11,512 nt of DNA from Eubacterium sp. (GTDB lineage: Bacteria; Bacillota; Clostridia; Oscillospirales; Acutalibacteraceae): positions 1 through 11,512 of the forward strand of contig JACTVT010000063.1 in NCBI GenBank assembly GCA_014465955.1, given 5' to 3'. The notes under the pieces are model-generated. The model saw only the letters and a program-made list of their open reading frames with translations, made no database searches and was not told the DNA's origin. Position 1 is the first letter of the stretch. Each line of letters begins with the position of its first letter. Positions 1-7,534 of this stretch are shown one piece after another. The translations under genes and the position numbers were made by a program.

Positions 1-55
1 GAGCGCCACCTTGCCAAGGTGGAGGTGGCGAGTTCGAGTCTCGTAATCCGCTCCA
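1..55 (+). tRNA. tRNA-Gly (anticodon GCC), 5' end cut by window edge
   Basis: This is the 3' portion of a glycine tRNA. The anticodon stem is 6-10 paired with 18-22, closing a seven-base loop (11-17) with anticodon GCC at 13-15. The five-base variable region is 23-27. The T arm is 28-32 paired with 40-44, including one G-T wobble, around a TTCGAGT loop. The 3' acceptor strand is 45-51, the discriminator is T52 and the CCA end is encoded at 53-55. The 5' acceptor strand and most of the D arm lie before the window. The identity follows directly from the anticodon. Confidence 0.93.
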
Positions 56-61
56 CATTCA

Positions 62-85
62 GGGAAGGTTTAACCTTCCCTTTTT
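62..85 (+). terminator. Intrinsic terminator after tRNA-Gly
   Basis: The stem GGGAAGGT (62-69) pairs with ACCTTCCC (73-80) around a three-base loop and is followed at once by a T run (81-85, then more T-rich sequence). It starts 6 bases after the tRNA CCA end, so it should end the tRNA transcript and separate it from the downstream gene. Confidence 0.88.
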
Positions 86-122
86 ATTTTTATTGTGTCT
101 TTTTCCGATTCGTTTTCGACCG

Positions 123-135
123 CCCGCAGTGCGGG
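123..135. repeat. Short GC palindrome
   Basis: CCCGCA (123-128) and TGCGGG (130-135) are exact inverted repeats around one G. It lies within the sequence that appears inserted in the left arm of the composite repeat. There is no T run after it, so it does not look like a terminator. Confidence 0.6.
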
Positions 136-160
136 AGGCAGGGAGAAATAAGAATTTGCA

Positions 161-213
161 GCGGTCAAAATTTATGAGCACATTTACGTGCGATAATAAA
201 TTTTGGGCACCGC
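161..213. repeat. Long imperfect hairpin inside composite repeat
   Basis: GCGGT (161-165) pairs with ACCGC (209-213), CAAAATTTAT (166-175) pairs with ATAAATTTTG (196-205), and an inner GCAC (178-181) pairs with GTGC (188-191) around ATTTAC. The only irregularities are a three-base bulge (206-208) and small internal loops. It resembles a REP- or MITE-like palindromic unit. No function is evident from the sequence. Confidence 0.7.
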
Positions 214-297
214 AATCCGTATTACTGCGTTATTGTTAAAATTCCGCTCGGTCACATACAGCACGTATGCTCCCGTCGACGAAATTTTATCTCTGCC

Positions 298-327
298 TTG
301 TATAACGAAAAAATCCATCAATAAAAT
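298..327 (+). promoter_or_regulatory. Possible sigma-A promoter for the YfhO-family gene
   Basis: TTGTAT (298-303) and TAAAAT (322-327) are separated by 18 bases. The -10 box matches TATAAT at five of six positions, while the -35 box matches only TTG. The predicted transcript would start near 334, about 20 bases before the chosen start codon. The boxes lie on the right end of the repeat element, so the repeat may have supplied the promoter. The assignment is weak because of the poor -35 box. Confidence 0.3.
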
Positions 328-341
328 TTTGTGTGTCGAAA

Positions 342-346
342 AGGGG
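342..346 (+). promoter_or_regulatory. Ribosome binding site that sets the YfhO start at TTG 354
   Basis: AGGGG at 342-346 is followed by a seven-base spacer and TTG at 354-356. The in-frame GTG at 333 lies upstream of this site and has no comparable site of its own, so TTG 354 is the better start. Confidence 0.75.
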
Positions 347-353
347 AATTATA

Positions 354-3098
354 TTGAAAAAAGGTGTGAAAAAATCTGCCGTTTTATATTTTGGGCTTTA
401 CACGGCAGTGTGCTGTATAGCACTGTTTGTAATTTTCTTCCATTTTATTGAAGAGAGAAAAAGTTTTATCTGGGTTCCTGATTCTGCAAGTCAGCATTTT
501 TCCGCATTTGTATATTATGGTAAATATCTGCGTGAAATTGCAAGAAATCTTTTTGCGGGAAGACTTGTTATACCGCAATATAATTTTTCAATTGGTTTCG
601 GAGAAGATATACTTACAACGCTGCATTATTATGTAATCGGCGATCCGCTTAATCTGATATCAGCCGTTATTCCGTCAAAATATGCGCCGTATGCATACAC
701 GCTTTTAATGGTTTTACGATACTATCTTGCAGGGCTTGCATTTACTGTGCTTGCAAAATATAAAAAAATACCTGCATTTGCCGCAGTATCAGGTTCGGTT
801 ATTTACACTTTTACCGTTTATTCGCTTTATATGGCAATAAGACACCCGAGTTTTTTAAATGCTTTTATTTATTTTCCACTTGTAATTCTCGGCGTTGAAA
901 TGATTTTTGATAAAAAACGACCGTATCTGTTTATTTTATCTGTTTGTCTTTCGGCGTTTTCAAGTTTTTATTTCTTTTATGTTATTTCGCTGTTTACCGT
1001 GCTTTATATTTTTGTAAGGCTGTTTTTTCAGTATGATAAAAAGAATTTTGCCAAAGGCTTTTTTAACGCCCTCGGCAGGTTCGGCGGCAGTTATATTTTA
1101 GGCGTGCTTATGGCAGGCGTTGTTTTTATACCTGTTGTTTTCAGTTTCCTTACATCAAGCAGAGGTTCAGTTGAATACGGGCTTAATCTGTTTTTTGATA
1201 AAGAATATTACATGAATTTTATTGCCGCATTTACCGGCAATGCAAATCTGTGCGCAAAGGGATATATGGGTTATACTGCTCTTGCGCTTGCAGGTGTTGT
1301 GATGATGTTTTCTTCCTTCGGCAGAAAATATGCAGATGACAGTGAAAAACGGCAGAGTGCCTTTTTGAAAACAGCGTTTATTATTCTGACCGTTATGATG
1401 CTTTTTCCTGTTTTCAGCAAAATTACAAACGGTTTTTCATATGTTGTAAACAGATGGAGTTTTGTGTACGGCCTTCTGGCGGCATATGTTTTTGCTTTTG
1501 AAATTAAAGATTTGAAAAGTATAAGCGTAAAAAAATCGGCTGTTTTGTGTGCAGCGGCGGCATTTTTCTGTGTATATATCCGCTTGACTATTTCCGAGAG
1601 AAATCACTATATTACCGCAGTAACCGTAATATTGACTGTGTTTTCGGCTTTATGCCTGATTTACAGTGTTATCAGAGAGAATAAAGGAAATCTTAAAACA
1701 GCAGGCATTTTCTTTAAAACCGCTGTGCTTGTGCTGAGTGTGGTTTCTGTTTTCTTTAATGCCGAATTCAATCTTTTTTCCGATAAATCCGAATTAAAAT
1801 CCAGTATGCTTTCAATAAATGAAGCAGTTAAATTCTCTTACAGCAATGCATTTAAGGTTATGCAGAAATATCAAAATACCGATAATGCCGTTGAGCGTTA
1901 CGAGGAAATCGGAGGGGAACTCGGCAATATAAATAATTCGCTGCTTAATGATACATATTCAACTCAGGAATATTACAGTATGGCAAATGCCCGCGTAAAC
2001 GAATTTCAAAAGGATATGGGACTTGTTTACGAAAACTTTTCCGTAATTTCGCCTTCAAACGGTGACCCTTTTATAAATGCTGCCGAAAATGTTAAATATC
2101 TTGTATCCTCAAGGGCGGATAATACGTTTTATGGTGTTGACGCAAACCCGCTTGAATCATTCAACAAAAATATCAGCGGTGCAGAAAAATCTGTTTATGA
2201 AAATAAAAATTATTTGCCGTTCGGCTTTACATATGATAATGTTATCGGTACAGATGATTATAATAATTTAAGCAGTACCGAAAAGCGCGCCATGCTTGTG
2301 AATGCCGTAGTGCTGAATGATAATGATAATTTTGTAAATTCAGAGGCTTCTGATTTTAAAGCGGATGATATTTTGCCTGAATGCAGTATTACGGCAGATG
2401 ACAGGGCCGTAGTTGAAAAAAATAAAATAACAGTTAATGAAGACGGGGCGCTTATAACCGTTCGTGCAAATAATGTTCCGAACGGTGAAATTTATTGTGT
2501 GTTTGATAATCTGGAGTATTCTTCTTCTGAAAGGTTTGTTGCAAATTCCTGGTTTGTAACAAAATGCAACAACAGAACGACAAAATTTAATTTTGCTACT
2601 CCGTATAATGATTATTACAGCGGTATTTCGGATTATACACAGCATTTCGGTTACTGTACTTCGGGCAGTGCCGAGGCAACTTTTAACCTCAGACCGGGTG
2701 TATATACTTTTGATTCCATTCATTTTGCCGTGCAGAGTCTTGACGGTTTTGATGAAAATGTTTCGGCTTTGAAAGAAGACACTCTTCAGAATCTTAAAAT
2801 TGAAGCAGATAAAATTTCAGGCGAAATCAGCCTTGATAAAAATAAAATTCTTTATTTTTCCGTGCCGTACAGTGAAAACTGGATTGCTTACGTTGACGGT
2901 AATGAAACAGAGGTTTTAAGGGCAAACACGGCATTTACGGCACTTAGTCTTGATAAGGGCAGTCATACGGTTGAACTTCGTTACCGTAATAAAAGTATTG
3001 ATAAAAGTGCAGTTATTTCGCTTTTGGGGTTTGCTGCATTCGGTGCGGTTGTCTTAGTAACCGAACGGAAAATAAAAAAGCAGGCAGATAATATTTAA
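354..3098 (+). CDS. YfhO-family polytopic membrane protein (putative GT-C-type glycosyltransferase)
   Basis: This 914-residue integral membrane protein belongs to the YfhO family. Its Bacillus and Listeria members are implicated in glycosylation of lipoteichoic acid or other cell-surface polymers, using lipid-linked sugars on the outer face of the membrane. The first hydrophobic segment is at about residues 8-32. It is followed by an acidic loop with Asp43 in a PDSASQ motif, the usual place for the conserved Asp of GT-C-type enzymes, and then by many membrane segments up to about residue 468. The family-type Arg-Trp pair is at 367-368. Residues of about 470-880 form a large, Asn- and Tyr-rich extracytoplasmic domain. 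A last membrane segment (about 886-903) precedes a Lys-rich cytoplasmic tail. The TTG start is chosen for its ribosome binding site. Terminators on both sides make the gene monocistronic. No CsbB-like partner is nearby, so its acceptor and sugar cannot be named. Family assignment is confident; the substrate is unknown. Confidence 0.85.
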   Translation: MKKGVKKSAVLYFGLYTAVCCIALFVIFFHFIEERKSFIWVPDSASQHFSAFVYYGKYLREIARNLFAGRLVIPQYNFSIGFGEDILTTLHYYVIGDPLNLISAVIPSKYAPYAYTLLMVLRYYLAGLAFTVLAKYKKIPAFAAVSGSVIYTFTVYSLYMAIRHPSFLNAFIYFPLVILGVEMIFDKKRPYLFILSVCLSAFSSFYFFYVISLFTVLYIFVRLFFQYDKKNFAKGFFNALGRFGGSYILGVLMAGVVFIPVVFSFLTSSRGSVEYGLNLFFDKEYYMNFIAAFTGNANLCAKGYMGYTALALAGVVMMFSSFGRKYADDSEKRQSAFLKTAFIILTVMMLFPVFSKITNGFSYVVNRWSFVYGLLAAYVFAFEIKDLKSISVKKSAVLCAAAAFFCVYIRLTISERNHYITAVTVILTVFSALCLIYSVIRENKGNLKTAGIFFKTAVLVLSVVSVFFNAEFNLFSDKSELKSSMLSINEAVKFSYSNAFKVMQKYQNTDNAVERYEEIGGELGNINNSLLNDTYSTQEYYSMANARVNEFQKDMGLVYENFSVISPSNGDPFINAAENVKYLVSSRADNTFYGVDANPLESFNKNISGAEKSVYENKNYLPFGFTYDNVIGTDDYNNLSSTEKRAMLVNAVVLNDNDNFVNSEASDFKADDILPECSITADDRAVVEKNKITVNEDGALITVRANNVPNGEIYCVFDNLEYSSSERFVANSWFVTKCNNRTTKFNFATPYNDYYSGISDYTQHFGYCTSGSAEATFNLRPGVYTFDSIHFAVQSLDGFDENVSALKEDTLQNLKIEADKISGEISLDKNKILYFSVPYSENWIAYVDGNETEVLRANTAFTALSLDKGSHTVELRYRNKSIDKSAVISLLGFAAFGAVVLVTERKIKKQADNI

Positions 3099-3105
3099 TT
3101 CTTTT

Positions 3106-3135
3106 AACGCATTGATTTTGTCAATGCGTTTTTTT
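3106..3135 (+). terminator. Intrinsic terminator after YfhO-family gene
   Basis: A perfect ten-base stem, AACGCATTGA (3106-3115) with TCAATGCGTT (3121-3130), closes a TTTTG loop and runs into a T tract. It starts 7 bases after the YfhO stop codon and separates that gene from the sugar operon. Confidence 0.93.
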
Positions 3136-3140
3136 ATTTG

Positions 3141-3170
3141 TTGTATAAATTTTCAAAATAAACAAATACT
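3141..3170 (+). promoter_or_regulatory. Candidate promoter region of the sugar operon
   Basis: The 65 bases between the terminator and the first operon gene are very A+T rich. TTGTAT (3141-3146) and AATACT (3165-3170), 18 bases apart, are the best pair I can find, but both boxes are poor. A promoter is expected here because of the strong terminator just upstream. The exact position is uncertain, and I saw no clear catabolite-response (cre) site or LacI-type operator. Confidence 0.25.
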
Positions 3171-3200
3171 TAAAACGGAATATTTTTTGGAGTGATTACA

Positions 3201-4562
3201 ATGAAGAAAATTAAAAAATTGTTATGTATTCTGCTTTGCTTTGTGCTGATTTCTGCATTTTTTGCAGGCTGTAAAGCAAACGAAAATGATAATAATAATG
3301 ATACACCTGCCGGCAATGTGGTTATCCGCTACCTTAATTTTAAACCCGAAATTACTGCCGCCTATGAAAAGATTTCAAAGGAATATGAGGCTGAAACGGG
3401 GGTTAAGGTTATTGTTGAAACAGCCGCAAACAACGGTTATGAGCAAACGCTTACTGCTAAAATGGCAACAGATGAAGCGCCTGCGATTTTTCAGATAAAC
3501 GGTCCGCGCGGTTATGAAAGTTGGCGTGATTACTGTGCGGATATTACGTCAACCGCTCTTTATGAGCATTTAACTGATAAAGATCTGGCAATTACCGAAA
3601 ACGGCAGAGTTTACGGAATTCCGTATGTAGCCGAGGGTTACGGCATTATTTACAATGATGAAATTATGCAGAAATATTTTGCGCTTGACAGCAGGGAAAC
3701 AAGCCTTACTTCTATGAGTGAAGTGAATAATTTTACTGCACTTAAAAGTCTGGTTGAGGATATGCAGAAGCACAGAGAGGAACTCGGCATAGAGGGTGTG
3801 TTTTCATCTACCTCTTTAAAAGCAGGCGAGGACTGGCGCTGGCAGACGCATCTTGCCAATATTCCTGTTTATTATGAATTTAAAAGCAGAAATGCCGAAC
3901 TGACTTCAGATGCAGTCAAAAAGCTTGATTTCACTTTTGCTGAAAATTATAAAAATATTTTTGACCTGTATACCGATAATTCGGTTACAGACAAAAAGGC
4001 GCTCGGTACAAAACTTGTTGATGAATCTATGGCTGAGTTTGCAACGGGAAAGTCTGCAATGGTGCAGAACGGCAACTGGGCATGGAGTCAGATTAATGAT
4101 ATTTCAGGCAATGTTGTAAAGGCCGAAAATATTAAATTTCTGCCTATTTACACAGGCATTGCAGGTGAGGAAAAACAGGGCATATGTATCGGCACGGAAA
4201 ATTATCTTGCTGTAAATTCAAAGGTATCGGAGGCAGAGCAGAAGGCCGCGGAGGATTTTCTTTACTGGCTTTATTCAAGCGATAAAGGCAAGCAGTTTGT
4301 GCTGAATGACCTTGGTTTTATTGCACCGTTTGATACTTTTTCCGAAAATGAAAAACCGTCGGATCCGCTTGCTCAGCAGGTTGTTGAATATATGAACAAC
4401 GAAAATCTTACCAATATTCCGTGGGTGTTTACCGTTTTTCCGAGTCAGACCTTTAAGGACGATTTCGGTGCCGTTCTGCTTCAGTATGCGCAGGGCTCAA
4501 AATCGTTTGATGATGTTAAAAATACGGTTGTAAAATCGTGGGAAACAGAGAGTAATTTTTGA
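3201..4562 (+). CDS. Sugar ABC transporter lipoprotein, extracellular solute-binding protein (MalE-like)
   Basis: This 453-residue lipoprotein is the substrate-capturing part of a carbohydrate ABC importer. The N-terminus is a lipoprotein signal: Lys-rich residues 2-6, a hydrophobic stretch, then the lipobox FAGC with Cys24 as the lipidated residue. A short Asn/Asp-rich linker (about 26-34) tethers the mature domain, which has the layout of the family 1 solute-binding proteins, including a GNWAW-type segment in the C-terminal half. ATG 3201 is chosen because GGAG at 3189-3192 lies eight bases before it; a GTG at 3192 overlaps that site and is unlikely. The stop codon is one base from the next gene, so the two are probably translated together. 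Linked malQ and phosphorylase genes suggest malto-oligosaccharide binding, but the sequence itself does not prove the ligand. Confidence 0.9.
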   Translation: MKKIKKLLCILLCFVLISAFFAGCKANENDNNNDTPAGNVVIRYLNFKPEITAAYEKISKEYEAETGVKVIVETAANNGYEQTLTAKMATDEAPAIFQINGPRGYESWRDYCADITSTALYEHLTDKDLAITENGRVYGIPYVAEGYGIIYNDEIMQKYFALDSRETSLTSMSEVNNFTALKSLVEDMQKHREELGIEGVFSSTSLKAGEDWRWQTHLANIPVYYEFKSRNAELTSDAVKKLDFTFAENYKNIFDLYTDNSVTDKKALGTKLVDESMAEFATGKSAMVQNGNWAWSQINDISGNVVKAENIKFLPIYTGIAGEEKQGICIGTENYLAVNSKVSEAEQKAAEDFLYWLYSSDKGKQFVLNDLGFIAPFDTFSENEKPSDPLAQQVVEYMNNENLTNIPWVFTVFPSQTFKDDFGAVLLQYAQGSKSFDDVKNTVVKSWETESNF

Positions 4563-4563
4563 T

Positions 4564-5409
4564 ATGAACAATAACCTGAAAAAATATTTTCCTGTTTTTG
4601 CGCTGCCGACGGCAGCATGTTTTGCAGTTGCATTTCTGATACCGTTTGCAATGGGGCTTTACCTGTCTTTCACAAAATTTACAACGGTAACAAATGCACA
4701 GTGGTGCGGCCTTGAAAACTATATACGTGCTTTTTCACAGGATACGACCTTTCTGAATTCACTGTGGTTTACAGTGAAATTCACCGTGGTTTCCGTAATA
4801 ACGGTCAATATTATTGCGTTTTTTCTTGCAATGCTTCTTTGCCGTGGGATTCGCGGCACAAATCTTTTCCGCACGGTGTTTTTTATGCCGAATTTAATCG
4901 GCGGCATTGTGCTCGGCTATATATGGAATCTGATTATAAACGGTGTGCTTGCGCATTTCGGAGTGGATATCACCTTTGCGTCAAAATACGGTTTCTGGGG
5001 TCTTGTGGTGCTGATGAACTGGCAGTTAATCGGCTATATGATGGTGATTTATATTGCAGGTATTCAGAATATACCGAGTGATTTGAATGAGGCGGCGCTG
5101 ATTGACGGTGCTTCTCATTGGCAGACTCTGCGTTATGTTACCATTCCGATGGTTATGCCGTCAATCACAATCTGCACGTTTTTAACTCTGTCAAATTCCT
5201 TTAAACTGTTTGATCAGAATCTGGCGCTTACGGCAGGTGCTCCTGCAAGGGAAACAGAAATGCTTGCACTCAATATTTATAATACGTTTTACGGCAGAAC
5301 GGGTTTTCAGGGTGTCGGTCAGGCAAAGGCAGTTTTGTTTTTTATTCTGGTTGCCGTTATTGCATTTTTACAACTTAAATTTACAACGCAAAAAGAGGTG
5401 CAAAACTGA
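4564..5409 (+). CDS. Carbohydrate ABC transporter permease, MalF/UgpA type
   Basis: This 281-residue membrane subunit of a CUT1-family sugar importer would form half of the transmembrane channel. It has about six hydrophobic segments, beginning at about residues 10-34. The cytoplasmic coupling (EAA) loop is clear: EAA at 176-178, Asp-Gly at 181-182, and prolines at 195 and 199. This loop docks on the ATPase. At 281 residues it is close to the usual compact MalF-type size in Gram-positive bacteria and lacks the large extra periplasmic loop of enterobacterial MalF. The ATG follows the binding-protein stop after one base, and its own stop overlaps the next ATG by one base. The order binding protein, MalF-type, MalG-type is the standard arrangement. 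Confidence 0.93.
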   Translation: MNNNLKKYFPVFALPTAACFAVAFLIPFAMGLYLSFTKFTTVTNAQWCGLENYIRAFSQDTTFLNSLWFTVKFTVVSVITVNIIAFFLAMLLCRGIRGTNLFRTVFFMPNLIGGIVLGYIWNLIINGVLAHFGVDITFASKYGFWGLVVLMNWQLIGYMMVIYIAGIQNIPSDLNEAALIDGASHWQTLRYVTIPMVMPSITICTFLTLSNSFKLFDQNLALTAGAPARETEMLALNIYNTFYGRTGFQGVGQAKAVLFFILVAVIAFLQLKFTTQKEVQN

Positions 5410-6248
5410 TGAAAAGTAAGAAAAAAGCGGTGAACACAGTGATTTTTATATTGCTTGTTTTGCTGGCTTTGCTGTTTATTGCACCGCTTTTTATCGTTTT
5501 TATAAATTCGTTCAAGGCAAAATTTGATATTATCGGCAGTCCGTTTGCACTGCCGAATGCTCAAACGTTTGTCGGGCTTGAAAATTATATTACGGGTATA
5601 AAATCCTCGGGCATAATTTCTTCGTTTTTCCGTTCGCTCTTTATTACCGTCGCCTCTGTGCTTGTGCTTGTTGTGTGCACTTCCATGACGGCGTGGTATA
5701 TTACGCGTGTTAAATCAAAATTTACGAAAATTCTTTATTATCTGCTTGTTTTCAGTATGATAGTGCCGTTTCAGATGGTTATGTTTACAATGACCTATAC
5801 GGCAGGAAAACTAAGCCTGAATAATCTTATCGGAATTATTTTTATATATCTCGGTTTTGGGGCGGGAATGTCTGTTTTTATGATGTGCGGCTTTATGAAA
5901 AGCGTTCCCCTTGAGATTGAAGAGGCGGCAATGATAGATGGCTGCACGCCGATTCAGACATTTTTTATGATTGTTTTTCCGATTCTGAAACCTACGGCAG
6001 TAACGGTTGCCGTGCTTAATGCGATGTGGATATGGAACGATTATCTGCTTCCGTATCTTGTGCTCGGAACAGACAATAAAACAATGCCCGTTGCAATTCA
6101 ACTTGCAATGCAGGGGGCTTACGGCTCTGTTAACTGGGGTGGTTTTATGGCTATGCTTGTAATTGCAATTATTCCTATAGTTGTGTTTTATCTGTTTTGC
6201 CAGAAATATATTATAAAAGGCGTTACGGCCGGCGCAGTAAAGGGCTAA
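5409..6248 (+). CDS. Carbohydrate ABC transporter permease, MalG/UgpE type
   Basis: This is the second membrane subunit of the importer, 279 residues with about six hydrophobic segments, the first at about residues 10-32. The EAA coupling loop is present: EAA at 172-174, Asp-Gly at 177-178, and prolines at 191 and 195. The C-terminal residues KGVTAGAVKG are the typical MalG-type ending, a tail that in characterised homologues contacts the ATPase dimer. The start codon overlaps the preceding stop (TGATG), and a good ribosome binding site (AGAGGTG, 5394-5400) lies within the end of the upstream gene. Both indicate coupled translation. A repeat element begins immediately after its stop codon. 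Confidence 0.93.
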   Translation: MKSKKKAVNTVIFILLVLLALLFIAPLFIVFINSFKAKFDIIGSPFALPNAQTFVGLENYITGIKSSGIISSFFRSLFITVASVLVLVVCTSMTAWYITRVKSKFTKILYYLLVFSMIVPFQMVMFTMTYTAGKLSLNNLIGIIFIYLGFGAGMSVFMMCGFMKSVPLEIEEAAMIDGCTPIQTFFMIVFPILKPTAVTVAVLNAMWIWNDYLLPYLVLGTDNKTMPVAIQLAMQGAYGSVNWGGFMAMLVIAIIPIVVFYLFCQKYIIKGVTAGAVKG

Positions 6249-6377
6249 CCCTGATTGCGTCTTTTTCCGTTATACTTCGTTATCGGCAAAATTCCGCTCG
6301 GTCACATACCCGCGTATGCTCCCGTCGACGAAATTTTCCCTCTGCCTTGTCTAACGAAAAAAGTCCGCTAATCAGGG
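6249..6377. repeat. 129-bp near-palindromic intergenic element (copy 2) inside the operon
   Basis: The whole segment is an imperfect inverted repeat. The ends CCCTGATT (6249-6256) and AATCAGGG (6370-6377) match exactly. Inside them the two arms stay alignable through GCG, CTTTTT, CGTTA and AAAATT blocks down to a central CATAC-CCGC-GTATG hairpin. A second, interrupted copy lies at 91-322. The element begins one base after the upstream permease stop and ends 50 bases before the ATPase start, so it should be transcribed in the operon mRNA as a long stem-loop. It codes for no recognisable protein, no transposase is present, and it resembles REP/BIME- or MITE-type elements. Confidence 0.82.
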
Positions 6378-6427
6378 GGGAATACTATACATCTTATTGT
6401 ATTAAAACCAAAAGGTGGATTACTTTA

Positions 6428-7534
6428 ATGGCATCAATTAAATTTGAAAATGTGAAAAAAACGTATGAAGACGGAGTAACGGTTATTGAAAATCTGAATC
6501 TGGAAATCAAGGATAAGGAATTCGTAATTCTTGTAGGTCCGTCGGGCTGCGGAAAATCAACCATTCTGCGTATGATTGCGGGGCTGGAGGATATAAGCGG
6601 AGGAAATCTTTATATCGGAGATAAAATCGTAAACGATGTTTCACCCAAGGACAGGGATATTGCGATGGTGTTTCAGAGTTATGCGCTTTATCCGCATATG
6701 ACGGTGTATAAAAATATGGCATTCGGTTTAAAACTTCGCAAGGTTGATAAAAAAATAATAGATGAAAAGGTAAGGCAATGTGCCGAAATTCTTGATATAG
6801 AAAAGTATCTGAACAGAAAGCCGAGGGCACTTTCGGGAGGGCAGCGGCAGCGTGTTGCGCTCGGCAGGGCAATGGTGCGCGATCCGCAGGTTTTTTTGCT
6901 TGATGAGCCGCTTTCAAATCTTGACGCAAAACTCAGAACAGAGATGCGAAGTCAGATTTCGGCACTTCATAAACGGTTGAATGCCACTTTTGTTTATGTT
7001 ACGCACGACCAGACGGAAGCAATGACCATGGCAGACAGAATTGTTGTTATGAAAAACGGCAGAATTATGCAGGCAGATACGCCGTATATGCTTTATAATC
7101 ACCCGCAGAATATATTTACGGCAGGATTTATCGGCTCGCCGAGAATGAATTTTATTCCCTGCGCGGTGCAAAGGCACGGCATGGGCACATCGCTTGTTTT
7201 CGGCGAAAATGTTATTAAACTTAATCAGAAGCAAAGCAATCTGCTTTCGGGGTATGACGGCAAAGAAGCGGTGCTCGGTATCCGTCCCGAGGATATAAAA
7301 ACAGATAACGGATTTTTCAGCAAAGAAGCCTGCAATGATATTAAACTGACGGTGGATAACTGCGAAATGATGGGCGCCGAAATGAATATTTACAGCGAAA
7401 TTTCAGGCAGCAAAATTATTGCAAATATAAAAGGTGTTTCCGAAATTGAAGACGGCACTGTGCTTGATGTATATTTTGATATGAACAAACTGCATATTTT
7501 TGATAAAGAAACCGAGGAACTTATCTGTGACTGA
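6428..7534 (+). CDS. ugpC: Sugar ABC transporter ATP-binding protein (MalK/UgpC/MsmX type)
   Basis: This 368-residue ATPase would power the importer encoded just upstream. Motifs are complete: Walker A GPSGCGKST at 37-45, Q-loop Gln83, signature LSGGQ at 135-139, Walker B with Asp159 and catalytic Glu160, D-loop at 163-166 and switch His193. From about residue 235 a TOBE/OB-fold regulatory domain follows, with the conserved GIRPEDI at 284-290, as in MalK, UgpC and MsmX. ATG 6428 is chosen for AGGTGG at 6413-6418. The frame stays open upstream to 6197, but that stretch overlaps the permease gene and runs through the palindromic repeat, so it is not part of the protein. Its 3' end overlaps the malQ start by 8 bases. 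Many Bacillota share one ATPase among several sugar importers; here it sits beside its likely partners, though it could still serve others. Confidence 0.95.
   Translation: MASIKFENVKKTYEDGVTVIENLNLEIKDKEFVILVGPSGCGKSTILRMIAGLEDISGGNLYIGDKIVNDVSPKDRDIAMVFQSYALYPHMTVYKNMAFGLKLRKVDKKIIDEKVRQCAEILDIEKYLNRKPRALSGGQRQRVALGRAMVRDPQVFLLDEPLSNLDAKLRTEMRSQISALHKRLNATFVYVTHDQTEAMTMADRIVVMKNGRIMQADTPYMLYNHPQNIFTAGFIGSPRMNFIPCAVQRHGMGTSLVFGENVIKLNQKQSNLLSGYDGKEAVLGIRPEDIKTDNGFFSKEACNDIKLTVDNCEMMGAEMNIYSEISGSKIIANIKGVSEIEDGTVLDVYFDMNKLHIFDKETEELICD
7514..7518 (+). promoter_or_regulatory. Ribosome binding site that sets the malQ start at GTG 7527
   Basis: GAGGA at 7514-7518, inside the end of the ATPase gene, lies eight bases before GTG 7527. 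The alternative in-frame TTG at 7500 is upstream of this site and would add nine residues. The GTG start gives an 8-base overlap with the ATPase gene, consistent with translational coupling. Confidence 0.75.

Larger units (their letters stand above)
91..322. repeat. Composite palindromic intergenic element (copy 1)
   Basis: Bases 216-320 align closely with the 129-bp palindromic element inside the sugar operon at 6249-6377, including an almost identical core around 238-290. The left end (92-107, ATTGTGTCTTTTTCCG) matches that element's left end. About 112 bases of unrelated hairpin-forming sequence (108-219) sit between the two matching parts, flanked by TCCG at 104-107 and 216-219. The outer ends are imperfect inverted repeats (TATTG at 91-95 against CAATA at 318-322). 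I see no convincing gene here. The simplest reading is a small non-coding repeat interrupted by another element. Confidence 0.7.

Noticed and set aside
203..451. 82-codon open frame across the first repeat
   Set aside because: It lies over repeat DNA and overlaps the YfhO start in another frame. Its composition is unlike the neighbouring genes and no good ribosome binding site is visible.
3192..3200. GTG 3192 as start of the binding protein
   Set aside because: It overlaps the GGAG ribosome binding site. ATG 3201 has ideal spacing and gives a standard lipoprotein signal.
6249..6377. Riboswitch or T-box leader for the ATPase gene
   Set aside because: The same sequence recurs upstream of an unrelated gene (238-320), and it is a simple full-length palindrome without a recognisable aptamer or terminator/antiterminator layout. 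A repeat element explains it better.
6197..6427. 77-codon N-terminal extension of the ATPase, open in frame
   Set aside because: It overlaps the end of the permease gene, runs through the palindromic repeat and has no family resemblance. The ATP-binding domain begins normally at ATG 6428 with its own ribosome binding site.
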